A stretch of DNA of 18,525 nucleotides from JASJCP01 sp051155735 (GTDB lineage Bacteria; Cyanobacteriota; Cyanobacteriia; Cyanobacteriales; Xenococcaceae), in contig DAXETX010000212.1 of the NCBI GenBank assembly GCA_051155735.1, positions 1 to 18,525 of the forward strand. The letters run 5' to 3'. The notes beneath the pieces are model-generated. The model was not told where the DNA came from. It was given only the letters and a program-made list of their open reading frames with translations, and ran no database searches. The position numbers and the translations under genes were made by a program. Below are positions 1-7,766 of the stretch, in pieces. Every line of letters begins with the position of its first letter. The first letter of the stretch is position 1.

Positions 1-285
1 GACTATTCAGGCACTAAAGATTTTATTAATATTGAAACTGGCTTTCCTGTTAATTACCGTTTAATTCCCGTCCCAGAAAACCAATATCCTTTTTGGTCAG
101 GACAAAAATGGGCTGACCCCGATTTAACTCATGCTGCTTGGTTAATGCGGAAAATCGTCACTGAAGAATCAGCCACTAAGGCGATCGCCAAATTTGGACA
201 ACAGAAAATTCTCAATAACTATTCTTGTGAACATATCGGACAACTTTATCAGCAAAGATTACAAGCAATTGGCATTATTAGGTAG
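1..285 (+). CDS. Probable glycosyltransferase, C-terminal fragment
   Basis: Frame 1 is open from the first base of the window to a TAG at 283-285, giving the last 94 residues of a protein that begins upstream. The fragment contains TGFPVNYRLIPVPENQYPFW followed by a helix-rich tail, WADPDLTHAAWLMRKIV and later ATKAIAKFGQQ. This layout resembles the C-terminal end of GT-B fold (glycosyltransferase group 1) proteins: a late 'G.PV..' segment, then a short acidic stretch and a helix that counts off the protein's residues to be updated per slot. No catalytic region is in view, so the substrate cannot be told. The gene lies 96 bp upstream of an FkbM-type methyltransferase on the same strand. That pairing suggests the end of a surface-polysaccharide or glycan cluster. 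The family call is by sequence resemblance only and is moderate. Confidence 0.55.
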   Translation, partial: DYSGTKDFINIETGFPVNYRLIPVPENQYPFWSGQKWADPDLTHAAWLMRKIVTEESATKAIAKFGQQKILNNYSCEHIGQLYQQRLQAIGIIR

Positions 286-381
286 TGGGTAGTGAGTTGA
301 TGAGCGATATTAAATAGCTAAAAGCTTAAAAGATAAATGTTCAATAATTCATAATTAGTAGATAGTTGTAAATAATAAATT

Positions 382-1428
382 ATGTTCATTTCCTATGCTC
401 AGAATTTTGAAGATATAATGCTTAATCGGCTTTTCCCTGACCAATATTCAGGATTTTATCTCGATGTCGGAGCGCATCATCCTGTGATTGATTCTGTCAC
501 TAAAAGTTTTTACGATCAAGGCTGGCATGGTATTAATATAGAACCAGTAAAAGAATATTTTGAACTATTACAACAAACCAGAACCAGAGATATTAATCTC
601 AATATTGCAGTAGGAGAAACAGCATCAGAATTAGAATTTTTTGAACTAGAAAGCACGGGACTGTCAACTTTTGATCGCGAAACGGCTTATCGTCTAGCTG
701 AAGCCGAAAATCATCAGGTCATTTCTTATAAAGTACCTCTGAGAAAACTAGGCGATATTTGCCGAGAACAAGTAAAATGCCAAATTGATTTCATGAAAAT
801 TGATGTAGAAGGCTGGGAAGAACAAGTAATTTTAGGACACGATTGGGAAAACTTCAGACCCACTGTTGTCATCTTAGAAGCGACAATTCCTAATTCTCCA
901 GTTCGCACAGAAACCAATATTAAAACTATCTTAGAACAACATAATTATACTCGTGTTTATTTTGATGGCTTAAATGATTATTATCTCGCTCAAGAAAAAG
1001 AATCTTTAACTCACTGTTTTACTACTCCTCCTAATGTTTTTGATAAATTTATTAAACATTCAGTAATTGATTTACGTCATCATGCGGATAATTTACAACA
1101 AGTAATTCAACAAAGAGATATTGAAGTTAGCAATCTTCAAAAACAAATCCAAGAAAGCGATCGCCAAAACTTAATTTTCTATAATCGACTTAAAGATAAA
1201 GAGTTTGAAATTCAAAGATTAACTCAAACAGTGATTCAACAACAACAAAATAAACAGGAATTACGCGATCGCACTGCAACCAAAATTAATCAATATCAAC
1301 AGCAAATAGCAAATTTGCAAGCTCAACTTTCCCAAGCTAATCAAACTATCAGTGGCATGGAAAGTAGCAAATTTTGGAAAATGCGTCAGGCTTGGTTTCG
1401 ACTTAAAAAAATTACCCCAAAAGAGTAG
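382..1428 (+). CDS. FkbM-family methyltransferase with C-terminal coiled coil
   Basis: This 348-residue protein is a probable SAM-dependent O-methyltransferase of the FkbM family. Residues 25-34 (FYLDVGAHHP) form the SAM-binding glycine loop, and residues 135-146 (IDFMKIDVEGWE) are the second family hallmark. The methyltransferase fold spans roughly residues 1-205. A Gln/Glu/Lys/Arg-rich stretch at about 231-327 reads as coiled coil. The end, with ESSKFWKMRQAWFRLKK, resembles tails often seen on cyanobacterial glycan-modifying enzymes. The ATG at 382 has no clear Shine-Dalgarno sequence but gives a complete domain. FkbM enzymes are known to methylate sugars and polyketides. The glycosyltransferase-like gene just upstream suggests a glycan substrate, which is inference. 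The gene ends 14 bp from the convergent pentapeptide-repeat gene. Confidence 0.88.
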   Translation: MFISYAQNFEDIMLNRLFPDQYSGFYLDVGAHHPVIDSVTKSFYDQGWHGINIEPVKEYFELLQQTRTRDINLNIAVGETASELEFFELESTGLSTFDRETAYRLAEAENHQVISYKVPLRKLGDICREQVKCQIDFMKIDVEGWEEQVILGHDWENFRPTVVILEATIPNSPVRTETNIKTILEQHNYTRVYFDGLNDYYLAQEKESLTHCFTTPPNVFDKFIKHSVIDLRHHADNLQQVIQQRDIEVSNLQKQIQESDRQNLIFYNRLKDKEFEIQRLTQTVIQQQQNKQELRDRTATKINQYQQQIANLQAQLSQANQTISGMESSKFWKMRQAWFRLKKITPKE

Positions 1429-1442
1429 TATCGTAACTTAAT

Positions 1443-2249
1443 TTATTGCAAGCTATCGAGAGTATTGCAACGAGTATAAGGATTCCAAGTGGTGATTTCT
1501 TGACTAGAATGAGCAGCAATGAGTCTAGCGCGATCGCTATCTGTCAATCCCCGAACCATTGAAAAGTCTGCCCCTGCAATATTAACCAAATTACTTAAAT
1601 CTGCTCCTGTTAGATCCGCAGCCCTCAAGTCTGCTCCTTGTAATTCGACATTACTCAACCGAGCATTACGTAAGGAAGCACCTGTGAGAAAAGCTTTTTG
1701 GAGATTTGCCCCACTCAAAGCCGTATCGTCTAAAATAGCTTCGGTTAAGTCTGCGCCACTTAAATAAGCCCCAATCAATTTAGCTCCTGTTAAGTCAACA
1801 CCTCTTAAATTCGCCGTGTTTAAAAAAGCGCCATTAAGTCTAGCTCCAGGACCAACCGCACCAGAGCTTTGATAGGCAAAAGCAGCGGGAAAAACCGTAG
1901 TGGAGTCATAAACAGCCAGATTCAGCTTGGCATCTTTAAGATTCGCATTAGTTAAATTTGCGCCACGCAAATCTCCGCGATTGAGATAAGCTCCCTCTAA
2001 GTTAGCTTCTGTCAGATTTGCGGATTTAAGACAAACTCCTCTTAAATCCGCTTTTTGAAGCTTAGCTCCAGTCAAATTAGCTTGAGCTAAATTAGCATTA
2101 GTTAAAGTCGTACTACTAAAATTTACTTGTTCGAGATTGATTCCCACCAGGGCAATAGCATATAAATCTAGCTGACTAAAATCTGAGCCAACTAGGCTTA
2201 CTCCTGATTCAACTTTCTTAAGAATATCTAAGGTTGTAATCGCCGACAT
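1443..2249 (-). CDS. Pentapeptide-repeat protein
   Basis: This 268-residue protein is built of pentapeptides of the A(D/N)LXX type, which stack into a right-handed quadrilateral beta helix. One block runs from about residue 36 to 111 (for example ANLAQANLTGAKLQKADLRG) and a second from about 137 to 230 (for example ADLTEAILDDTALSGANLQ). Between them, residues 112-137 lack the pattern and are rich in Ala, Gly and Ser, which suggests a loop or a break between two helices. The N-terminal 30 residues and the C-terminal 35 residues (WNPYTRCNTLDSLQ) are not repeats. No signal peptide is seen. Cyanobacteria carry many such proteins, mostly of unknown role, so no function is assigned. It starts 29 bp beyond the tkt terminator hairpin and so is probably transcribed separately from tkt. 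Confidence 0.9.
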   Translation of the reverse strand: MSAITTLDILKKVESGVSLVGSDFSQLDLYAIALVGINLEQVNFSSTTLTNANLAQANLTGAKLQKADLRGVCLKSANLTEANLEGAYLNRGDLRGANLTNANLKDAKLNLAVYDSTTVFPAAFAYQSSGAVGPGARLNGAFLNTANLRGVDLTGAKLIGAYLSGADLTEAILDDTALSGANLQKAFLTGASLRNARLSNVELQGADLRAADLTGADLSNLVNIAGADFSMVRGLTDSDRARLIAAHSSQEITTWNPYTRCNTLDSLQ

Positions 2250-2274
2250 ATTTCAAGATTTTTTGGACAAGAAT

Positions 2275-2303
2275 AAAAAAGTCCTCCTAATATTAGAGGA
2301 CTT
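2275..2303 (-). terminator. Intrinsic terminator of tkt
   Basis: On the minus strand an 8-bp perfect stem (AAGTCCTC at 2303-2296 paired with GAGGACTT at 2286-2279) closes a short AT-rich loop. A run of six T residues follows at 2280-2275. It begins 32 bp past the tkt stop codon and before the pentapeptide-repeat gene, so it should separate the two transcripts. Confidence 0.85.
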
Positions 2304-2334
2304 GATTAATAAAACATTAACGGTTTGAAAAATT

Positions 2335-4359
2335 TTAACCGATTATTGCTTTCGCTTTGGCAACTACGTTATCCACATTAAAGCCAAACTTCTCTAGAGC
2401 CAAGTCACCAGGAGCAGAAGCACCAAAGGTATCAATACCAACACTGCCACCATTATCACCTGTATAACGCTGCCAACCAAAAGTAACACCAGCTTCTACA
2501 GAAAGACGTTTTTTGGCAACTTTTGGTAATACAGAATCTTTATATTCTGCGCTTTGAGCTTCAAACAATTCCCAGCAAGGTAGAGAAACTACACGAACTT
2601 TCTTGCCCTCAGCTTTCAGAATATCTGCTGCTTTAACACAAAGTTGTAATTCACCACCAGTGCCAATCAAGATCAGGTCTAATTCTTCGGGCGCAAAACC
2701 ACAAGATAAGACATAACCACCTTTTTCCGCATTCTCAATGGAACTACCTTCTAGTTGGGGTAAACTTTGACGCGATAGGGCGATCAGAGTGGGATTATGC
2801 TTACTTTCTACTGCTACTTTATAAGCTGCGGAAGTCTCATTCCCATCAGCAGGACGGAAGACGTTAAGATTGGGAATCATCCGTAAAGAAGCAATATGTT
2901 CTACAGGCTGATGGGTTGGACCATCTTCACCTAAAGCAATCGAGTCGTGAGTCATCACCCAAATCACTCTAGCTTCCGAAAGCGCCGAGAGACGAATTGC
3001 ATTACGCATATAGTCAGTGAAGACTAGGAAAGTTGCACCGTAAGGAATTAAACCACTGCCATGTAACGCCATACCGTTACAAATTGCGCCCATCCCATGT
3101 TCTCTTACCCCAAAGTGCAAATTACGTTCGCCATAAGCACCTTTTTGAAAATCACCAGTACCTTTGAGAAGGGTTTTATTAGAAGGAGCTAAATCCGCAG
3201 AGCCACCAATTAATTCTGGTAGCGTCTCAGCGATCGCATTTAAGGTTTTACCAGAGAGGTTGCGAGTCGCATCTGCTTTATCTGCTGGTGTGTAAGTAGG
3301 TAAGCAATCTGCCCAGTTCTGAGGTAGTTCACCTTTAACCATCCGTTCTAAAAGCGCAGCATCTTCAGCATACTTAGCTTTGTAATCCTGAAAAGTTTTG
3401 TTCCACTCAGCTTCGGCTGCTGCACCACGATCTACTGCTTTACGGAAGTGAGCTAGAGCATCTTGCGGTATTTCAAATTCAGGATAGTCCCAACCGAGGT
3501 TTTCTCTGGTTAATTTAACTTCATCTGTCCCTAACGCTGCACCGTGAACGCCGTAAGTATTTACTTTGTTAGGAGAACCATAACCAATCAAGGTAGTAAT
3601 CTTAATAAAAGATGGCTGATCGGTTACGGCTTTGGCTGCTGCAATCGCATCGGCGATCGCATCTAGACTGTTGTTGTCTTCACCGTTACCATTGGCTACG
3701 TGCTGGACGTGCCAGCCATAGGCTTCAAAACGTTTATTTACATCTTCGGTAAAGGCGATATCAGTACTTCCTTCAATCGAAATACTGTTGTCATCGTAAA
3801 GTACAATCAACTTGCCTAAACCCAGGTGTCCAGCTAAAGAAGCAGCCTCACCAGAAATTCCTTCCATGTTACAACCATCGCCGACAATGACGTAGGTGTA
3901 ATGATCGATAATTTCGGAATCTGGCTTGTTAAACTTAGCAGCCAAATGCGCCTCTGCCATTGCCAATCCTACAGCATTAGCAATTCCTTGTCCTAATGGA
4001 CCAGTAGTTACTTCTACCCCTTCAGTAACGAAGTTTTCGGGATGTCCAGGAGTTTTAGAACCCCACTGACGAAATTGCTTGATATCTTCTAACCTCACAC
4101 CGTCATAGCCTGCTAAATGGAGTAAAGCGTATTGCAACATACAACCATGACCAGCAGAGAGGACGAAGCGATCGCGATTTAACCAATTGGGATTTTTGGG
4201 ATTGTAGCGCAGCAAGCGATCCCAAAGGACAAAAGCCATTGGCGCAGCCCCCATCGGTAATCCTGGGTGTCCAGAGTTAGCTTTTTCTACTGCATCTATG
4301 GCTAAAAAGCGAATCGAATTGATACAAAGTTGTTCTAGTGATTGGGTGGCAACTACCAT
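2335..4359 (-). CDS. tkt: Transketolase
   Basis: This 674-residue protein is a full-length transketolase, a thiamine-diphosphate enzyme that moves two-carbon units between sugar phosphates. In cyanobacteria it serves both the Calvin cycle and the oxidative pentose phosphate pathway. The N-terminal domain opens with SIRFLAIDAVEKANSGHPG and contains the diphosphate/Mg motif GDG at 160-162 through N191. The central pyrimidine domain has FGVREHGMGAI, with E420 as the expected cofactor-activating glutamate. The C-terminal domain is present (LILIGTGGELQLCVKAADIL). The start MVVATQSLEQLCINSIRF matches the usual family length. It lies downstream of fabF and acpP on the same strand after a 201-bp gap, an order also known in other cyanobacteria. 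A strong terminator follows. Confidence 0.97.
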   Translation of the reverse strand: MVVATQSLEQLCINSIRFLAIDAVEKANSGHPGLPMGAAPMAFVLWDRLLRYNPKNPNWLNRDRFVLSAGHGCMLQYALLHLAGYDGVRLEDIKQFRQWGSKTPGHPENFVTEGVEVTTGPLGQGIANAVGLAMAEAHLAAKFNKPDSEIIDHYTYVIVGDGCNMEGISGEAASLAGHLGLGKLIVLYDDNSISIEGSTDIAFTEDVNKRFEAYGWHVQHVANGNGEDNNSLDAIADAIAAAKAVTDQPSFIKITTLIGYGSPNKVNTYGVHGAALGTDEVKLTRENLGWDYPEFEIPQDALAHFRKAVDRGAAAEAEWNKTFQDYKAKYAEDAALLERMVKGELPQNWADCLPTYTPADKADATRNLSGKTLNAIAETLPELIGGSADLAPSNKTLLKGTGDFQKGAYGERNLHFGVREHGMGAICNGMALHGSGLIPYGATFLVFTDYMRNAIRLSALSEARVIWVMTHDSIALGEDGPTHQPVEHIASLRMIPNLNVFRPADGNETSAAYKVAVESKHNPTLIALSRQSLPQLEGSSIENAEKGGYVLSCGFAPEELDLILIGTGGELQLCVKAADILKAEGKKVRVVSLPCWELFEAQSAEYKDSVLPKVAKKRLSVEAGVTFGWQRYTGDNGGSVGIDTFGASAPGDLALEKFGFNVDNVVAKAKAIIG

Positions 4360-4560
4360 AATTGTTATCTAACTAAACTACAATAAATAATTATTTGAGC
4401 GTTCTCAAACCTGATGGTTGTAGGTTGCCCAAGGCTTGCTTTTATCTTCCCATTGTTTGGCAACGTCGGGCAAGAGGCAATGGCACTTGAGCCTAGTCAG
4501 CGGTATTCTGCCGTAAAACGACTCCGCTTCCTCTGACTTCGTCAAAATTAGACCTTATTC
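4360..4560. other. fabF-tkt spacer with short inverted repeats
   Basis: This 201-bp non-coding gap separates fabF from tkt. It holds several short complementary pairs: TTGCCC at 4425-4430 with GGGCAA at 4468-4473, CCATTG at 4450-4455 with CAATGG at 4478-4483, and AGGC at 4475-4478 with GCCT at 4491-4494. The pairs interleave, so not all can form at once. No T-run follows any of them. The part next to fabF looks less AT-rich than the part next to tkt. It may be a degenerate dispersed repeat or a tkt leader; I see no gene. Confidence 0.35.
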
Positions 4561-5823
4561 TCAGGCAAGATCAGCAGACACTTTTTGGAATGCGAGGGTA
4601 ACATTGTGTCCGCCAAAACCAAAAGAATTAGATAGAGCCACTGCTACAGCTAATTTTCGGCTTTGGTTAGGCACATAGTCTAAATCGCATTCTGGGTCAG
4701 GATATTCTAAGTTAATCGTCGGTGGAACTTGCGCATTAGCGATCGCCATCATCGTGGCAACTGCTTCAATTCCGCCCGAACCACCTAACAGGTGTCCTGT
4801 CATCGACTTAGTAGAACTAATTGCTATATTATAAGCATTTTTACCTAATGCTTTTTTGATCGCTTTAGTTTCGGTGGAATCATTAGCAGGAGTGCTAGTA
4901 CCATGAGCATTGATATAATCGACAGCCTCAGCAGTCAGATTGGCATCTTGCAGTGCTAATTCCATGGCTCTGGCTGCCCCCAAACCCTCTGGGACAGGAG
5001 AAGTCATATGATAAGCATCACAAGTCATTCCATAACCCACAATTTCGCCATAGATTTTCGCGCCGCGCTTGAGAGCGGACTCTAATGCTTCTAAGATTAA
5101 AATTCCCGAACCCTCTCCCATCACAAATCCATCGCGATCGCGATCAAAGGGGCGACTCGCATGAGCCGGATCATCATTACGGGTCGATAAGGCTTTAGCC
5201 GAACAGAAGCCAGCAACCGATAGACGCGTAATCGCTGCTTCAGTGCCACCACAAATCATCGTATCTGCATAGCCTCTTTGAATTAACCGAAAGGCATCAC
5301 CGATCGCGTGAGAGCCAGCAGCACAAGCAGTTACCGTACAAGAGTTTGGACCTTTAGCCCCTGTATGGATTGCAGTTAAACCAGCAGCCATGTTAGCAAT
5401 CATTGTGGGAATCGTAAAAGGACTGACTTTTCTCACTCCTTTGGTTAGGAGAACTTCATTTTGAGTCTCCATTACCTGAATACCCCCTACCCCAGTCCCA
5501 ATAATTACTCCGACTCGGTCAGCATTAAGCTCGTCGATGACCAACTGAGCATCTTTGAGAGCTTGCTTACTAGCTGCGATCGCAAATTGAGCAAAGCGAT
5601 CAATCCGTTTGGCTTCTTTTTTTTCTAGATAGTCGTGAGGGTCGAATCCTTTGACCTCAGCAGCAATCTGACAGGTGTGTTGGGAAGCATCAAATAGGGT
5701 AATCTTGTCAAAGCCATGATGACCATTTAATAAACTACTCCAATATTGTTGGAGATTATTGCCAATAGGAGTAACTGAACCCAAACCAGTCACCACTACT
5801 CTTCTATTTTGCCAATTAGTCAT
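4561..5823 (-). CDS. fabF: 3-oxoacyl-[acyl-carrier-protein] synthase II
   Basis: This 420-residue protein is beta-ketoacyl-ACP synthase II, which condenses malonyl-ACP with acyl-ACP during fatty-acid elongation. The Cys-His-His catalytic triad is visible: C167 in TVTACAAGSHAIGDAF, H307 in NAHGTSTPANDSTETKA and H344 in STKSMTGHLLGGSGG, with K339 just before it. The N-terminal VVVTGLGSVTPIGN and C-terminal SNSFGFGGHN are family signatures. Length and start (MTNWQNRRVVVTG) are typical. The gene starts 75 bp after the acpP stop on the same strand, so enzyme and carrier are very likely co-transcribed. A GAGAG-like purine run precedes the ATG by about seven bases. Confidence 0.97.
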   Translation of the reverse strand: MTNWQNRRVVVTGLGSVTPIGNNLQQYWSSLLNGHHGFDKITLFDASQHTCQIAAEVKGFDPHDYLEKKEAKRIDRFAQFAIAASKQALKDAQLVIDELNADRVGVIIGTGVGGIQVMETQNEVLLTKGVRKVSPFTIPTMIANMAAGLTAIHTGAKGPNSCTVTACAAGSHAIGDAFRLIQRGYADTMICGGTEAAITRLSVAGFCSAKALSTRNDDPAHASRPFDRDRDGFVMGEGSGILILEALESALKRGAKIYGEIVGYGMTCDAYHMTSPVPEGLGAARAMELALQDANLTAEAVDYINAHGTSTPANDSTETKAIKKALGKNAYNIAISSTKSMTGHLLGGSGGIEAVATMMAIANAQVPPTINLEYPDPECDLDYVPNQSRKLAVAVALSNSFGFGGHNVTLAFQKVSADLA

Positions 5824-5898
5824 TTTTGCTCTCTAATCCTTGTGCCAGAATGCTGCCTTTGTGATGGATATCTTAGTTACTTGTCAAGATTGATTAAA

Positions 5899-6147
5899 TT
5901 ATGCAGTTGTTTCTATAGTGGAACTAATATAATTTACTGCTTTACCGACAGTATCTATTTGTTCTGCTGCTTCATCAGGAATTTCTATATCGAATTCTTC
6001 TTCTAGTGCCATAACCAACTCTACTGTATCCAGAGAATCTGCCCCTAAATCGTTAGCGAAGCTAGCATCAGGCTTGACTGTGTCTTCTTCTACTTCTAGT
6101 TGTTCAACAACTATTTTTTGAACTCGTTCAAATATTTCTTGATTCAT
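5899..6147 (-). CDS. acpP: Acyl carrier protein
   Basis: This 82-residue acidic protein carries the growing acyl chain in fatty-acid synthesis on a 4'-phosphopantetheine arm. The attachment site is S38 within LGADSLDTVELVMALEEEF. Helix I (MNQEIFERVQKIVVEQL) and helix III (PDEAAEQIDTVGKAVNYI) are recognisable, and the length is normal. It is followed by fabF on the same strand after 75 bp. The ATG at 6147 lacks a close Shine-Dalgarno sequence; a GAGG lies too far upstream to be convincing. The leader is unusually rich in hairpins (separate entry). Many cyanobacteria have psaC close to acpP, but there is no psaC here. Confidence 0.97.
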   Translation of the reverse strand: MNQEIFERVQKIVVEQLEVEEDTVKPDASFANDLGADSLDTVELVMALEEEFDIEIPDEAAEQIDTVGKAVNYISSTIETTA

Positions 6148-6167
6148 GGTTTATTTTCCGCTAAATA

Positions 6168-6311
6168 CCTCATTTTAAAAAGCTGAGGAGGAAACGGGGC
6201 GGTTTCTGCCGTCTCCTATAAGAACAATTGTTGTTTCAGATCAGCATTTCTCATCTTATCTGAAAGAGGGACAATTCAGACTACCAAAATATGCGTTTAT
6301 TAAATTGTCCC
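6168..6311 (-). promoter_or_regulatory. Hairpin-rich leader upstream of acpP
   Basis: Read towards acpP, this stretch holds five inverted repeats in 144 bp. They are GGGACAATT 6268-6276 with AATTGTCCC 6303-6311; TTTCAGAT 6234-6241 with ATCTGAAA 6258-6265; the perfect palindrome AACAATTGTT at 6223-6232; AGGAGACGG 6217-6209 with CCGTTTCCT 6197-6189 on the minus strand, with one wobble and an 11-nt loop; and CCTCA/TGAGG at 6168-6188. The fourth is the most GC-rich. It has no immediate U-run, but an interrupted T stretch lies nearby. The region could be a structured 5' UTR, an attenuator or a protein-binding site. The sequence alone does not decide between these. Confidence 0.45.
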
Positions 6312-6354
6312 TAGAAGAAAAATAACTACCGATAACTTTCAAAAGTTTTAACTT

Positions 6355-6389
6355 AAAAAAGAAGCCTATAGATCTAATTTATAGACTTC
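6355..6389 (-). terminator. Intrinsic terminator of the 6456-6917 gene
   Basis: On the minus strand a 10-bp stem with one G-U wobble (GAAGTCTATA at 6389-6380 with TATAGGCTTC at 6370-6361) is followed at once by six T residues (6360-6355). It lies 67 bp beyond the stop codon of the hypothetical gene and upstream of acpP. This indicates that acpP has its own promoter in the remaining spacer. Confidence 0.85.
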
Positions 6390-6455
6390 TTTAATCAAGG
6401 GACAAATAATTAACTCAATCAACACTCAGCGATTTAATTGCTCGTACTTTCGCGA

Positions 6456-6917
6456 TTAAAATTTTTTCTGACGTGCCATCTCTTTGAATTTATCGAGACT
6501 AGGTCCAGGACGACGGCGAGAAGGGGGACGAGTAATTAAATGTTTGGTAGCAAAAGTTTCTGATGCTTCTGCATTCGCTGAAGAATTAGCAGAAGTGTTC
6601 TCATACATAGCCTTTACCCAAAAAGGCTGTTCCCAGGAAGAAGCTCCAGAATCCTTTGAAGTAGCTGGTTGTTCCGCAGATTTTGATTTGGTAGTATTAC
6701 TCGATTCTTTGTCTTTTTTCGCTTGCTTTTGCGGTTGATTTGTGCTTGAGTCTGATGTAGTTTTTACTTCAGAATCAGCAGTTGCTTTGGGTAATGGTTC
6801 AGAATTGATAACGGGGGCTTTTTTTGCTGTTTCTACTTTATTTTCAGTTTTTTCTGTCTCATTAAGCTCTAAATAAAAATTGTTTTTCGAGGAACGGTTA
6901 AATATTTTTCCAAGCAT
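6456..6917 (-). CDS. Hypothetical protein, low-complexity linker with basic C-terminus
   Basis: I cannot assign a function to this 153-residue protein. A short N-terminal piece (MLGKIFNRSSKNNFYLELNE) is followed by about 75 residues rich in Lys, Ser, Thr, Glu, Ala and Gln that look disordered. Then come SWEQPFWVKAMYENTS and a compact basic C-terminal end with RPPSRRRPGPSLDKFKEMA. The two ends look constrained while the middle looks like a linker, so the C-terminal part may be a small binding motif. No signal peptide or membrane segment is seen. It has a clear terminator, a hairpin in its 5' leader and a plausible promoter upstream, which argue that it is a real, separately transcribed gene. 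The ATG at 6917 is the natural start. Confidence 0.75.
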   Translation of the reverse strand: MLGKIFNRSSKNNFYLELNETEKTENKVETAKKAPVINSEPLPKATADSEVKTTSDSSTNQPQKQAKKDKESSNTTKSKSAEQPATSKDSGASSWEQPFWVKAMYENTSANSSANAEASETFATKHLITRPPSRRRPGPSLDKFKEMARQKKF

Positions 6918-7454
6918 CTTTTATTAACTCCTAGGGTGCTAGTTTCTTGATTGGGACAAATAAATTTAATGGCAACAGAACTTATCTCTGTTGCTTCCGA
7001 CAAATTTTGGCTTAGTTCTTAGTTCTCGATCTGATTCGATCTTGCAAGGAACAAGATTTTAACGCAATCCAAGCAATTCTCAGACCGTAAAAAGCGGATT
7101 ACCTTGGACTAAAGATTGATGAAAAACTAATGTAACAAAAGGTTTTGCCAATATAATCAAGCCAGAAAAATAAATTGTTCGCAATTAATATTTACAAAAA
7201 TTAATATTTTAAGCTTCAGAAAAATTATATCTTGGCAAATTTATTAAGTTAAGTAACTATTTAGGCATTTTATCTCATTTTTTTGCGACTGACAGGGATT
7301 GATTGCGATTTAGGGACAAGCATTAAATCAATTATTATTTATTAGTAATTAAAAGATATAATTTGTAAATTTTGTTAAATAAAAAAATCTATATAATTAG
7401 ATTGGGTAAGAGGAGCGTTACCAGGTTTTTTGAATAGCTTTGGAGTGCATTCTC
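6918..7454. other. Long AT-rich divergent intergenic region
   Basis: About 540 bp separate two divergent genes, and I see no convincing ORF. Three things stand out. A perfect 8-bp hairpin (GCAACAGA 6972-6979 with TCTGTTGC 6987-6994) lies in the leader of the minus-strand gene. A nested inverted repeat around 7070-7120 has CCAAG and CTTGG flanking CCG...CGG. TATAAT hexamers occur on both strands. The motif GGGACAA occurs at 6953 and 7313, and also at 6268 and 6399 outside this spacer. A small RNA is possible, but no terminator of the needed strength is obvious. Confidence 0.4.
7224..7252 (-). promoter_or_regulatory. Candidate sigma70-type promoter for the 6456-6917 gene
   Basis: On the minus strand, TTAACT (7252-7247, four of six matches to TTGACA) and a perfect TATAAT (7229-7224) are separated by exactly 17 bp. 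Transcription from here would give a leader of about 300 nt containing the 6972-6994 hairpin. The region is very AT-rich, so a chance match is quite possible. Confidence 0.3.
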
Positions 7455-7766
7455 ATGAATCTAGACGAATATCTTAAAAAAACGGAAACAGGAGATTTAG
7501 ATTACAGCAATCTCCAAGTTTTTACTAATAAAGCCTCATTAAGCCCAATTTTTCGGCTTTATAGCTCTTATGGAGAAGCGAAAAAGATTGGCTTTTATCA
7601 TGCCGAATCTTTAGACTGGATACTTTCCTCTTTACAACAAGCGTTACAATCAGCCGGGTTTACTCAAGCTTCGGATTTACTCAAGACAGATATTAATGCC
7701 TCGTTTGCTAGCTTTTGGAACAAGTTAACAATCGAATCATCCCTGGATTCAGCAACGCCAGACTAA
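7455..7766 (+). CDS. Small hypothetical protein (103 residues)
   Basis: No family is recognised for this soluble 103-residue protein. It begins MNLDEYLKKTETGDLDYSNLQ and contains YSSYGEAKKIGFYHAESLDW, then amphipathic helices (LSSLQQALQSAGFTQASDLL). The ATG at 7455 is chosen over an in-frame TTG at 7440 because GGAG at 7442-7445 sits nine bases before the ATG as a Shine-Dalgarno sequence. Its TAA overlaps the end of the convergent DUF309 gene by four bases. TATAAT at 7392-7397 lies upstream, but without a well-spaced -35 box. The good ribosome-binding site and non-repetitive sequence support a real gene, but the role is unknown. Confidence 0.7.
   Translation: MNLDEYLKKTETGDLDYSNLQVFTNKASLSPIFRLYSSYGEAKKIGFYHAESLDWILSSLQQALQSAGFTQASDLLKTDINASFASFWNKLTIESSLDSATPD

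Noticed and set aside
1519..1767. Open frame on the plus strand opposite the pentapeptide-repeat gene
   Set aside because: It is the antisense shadow of a repeated A(D/N)LXX coding pattern; the product is itself periodic and resembles no protein.
7440..7454. TTG start of the small gene at 7440
   Set aside because: The ATG at 7455 has a GGAG ribosome-binding site at the right distance, and that site overlaps the TTG reading.
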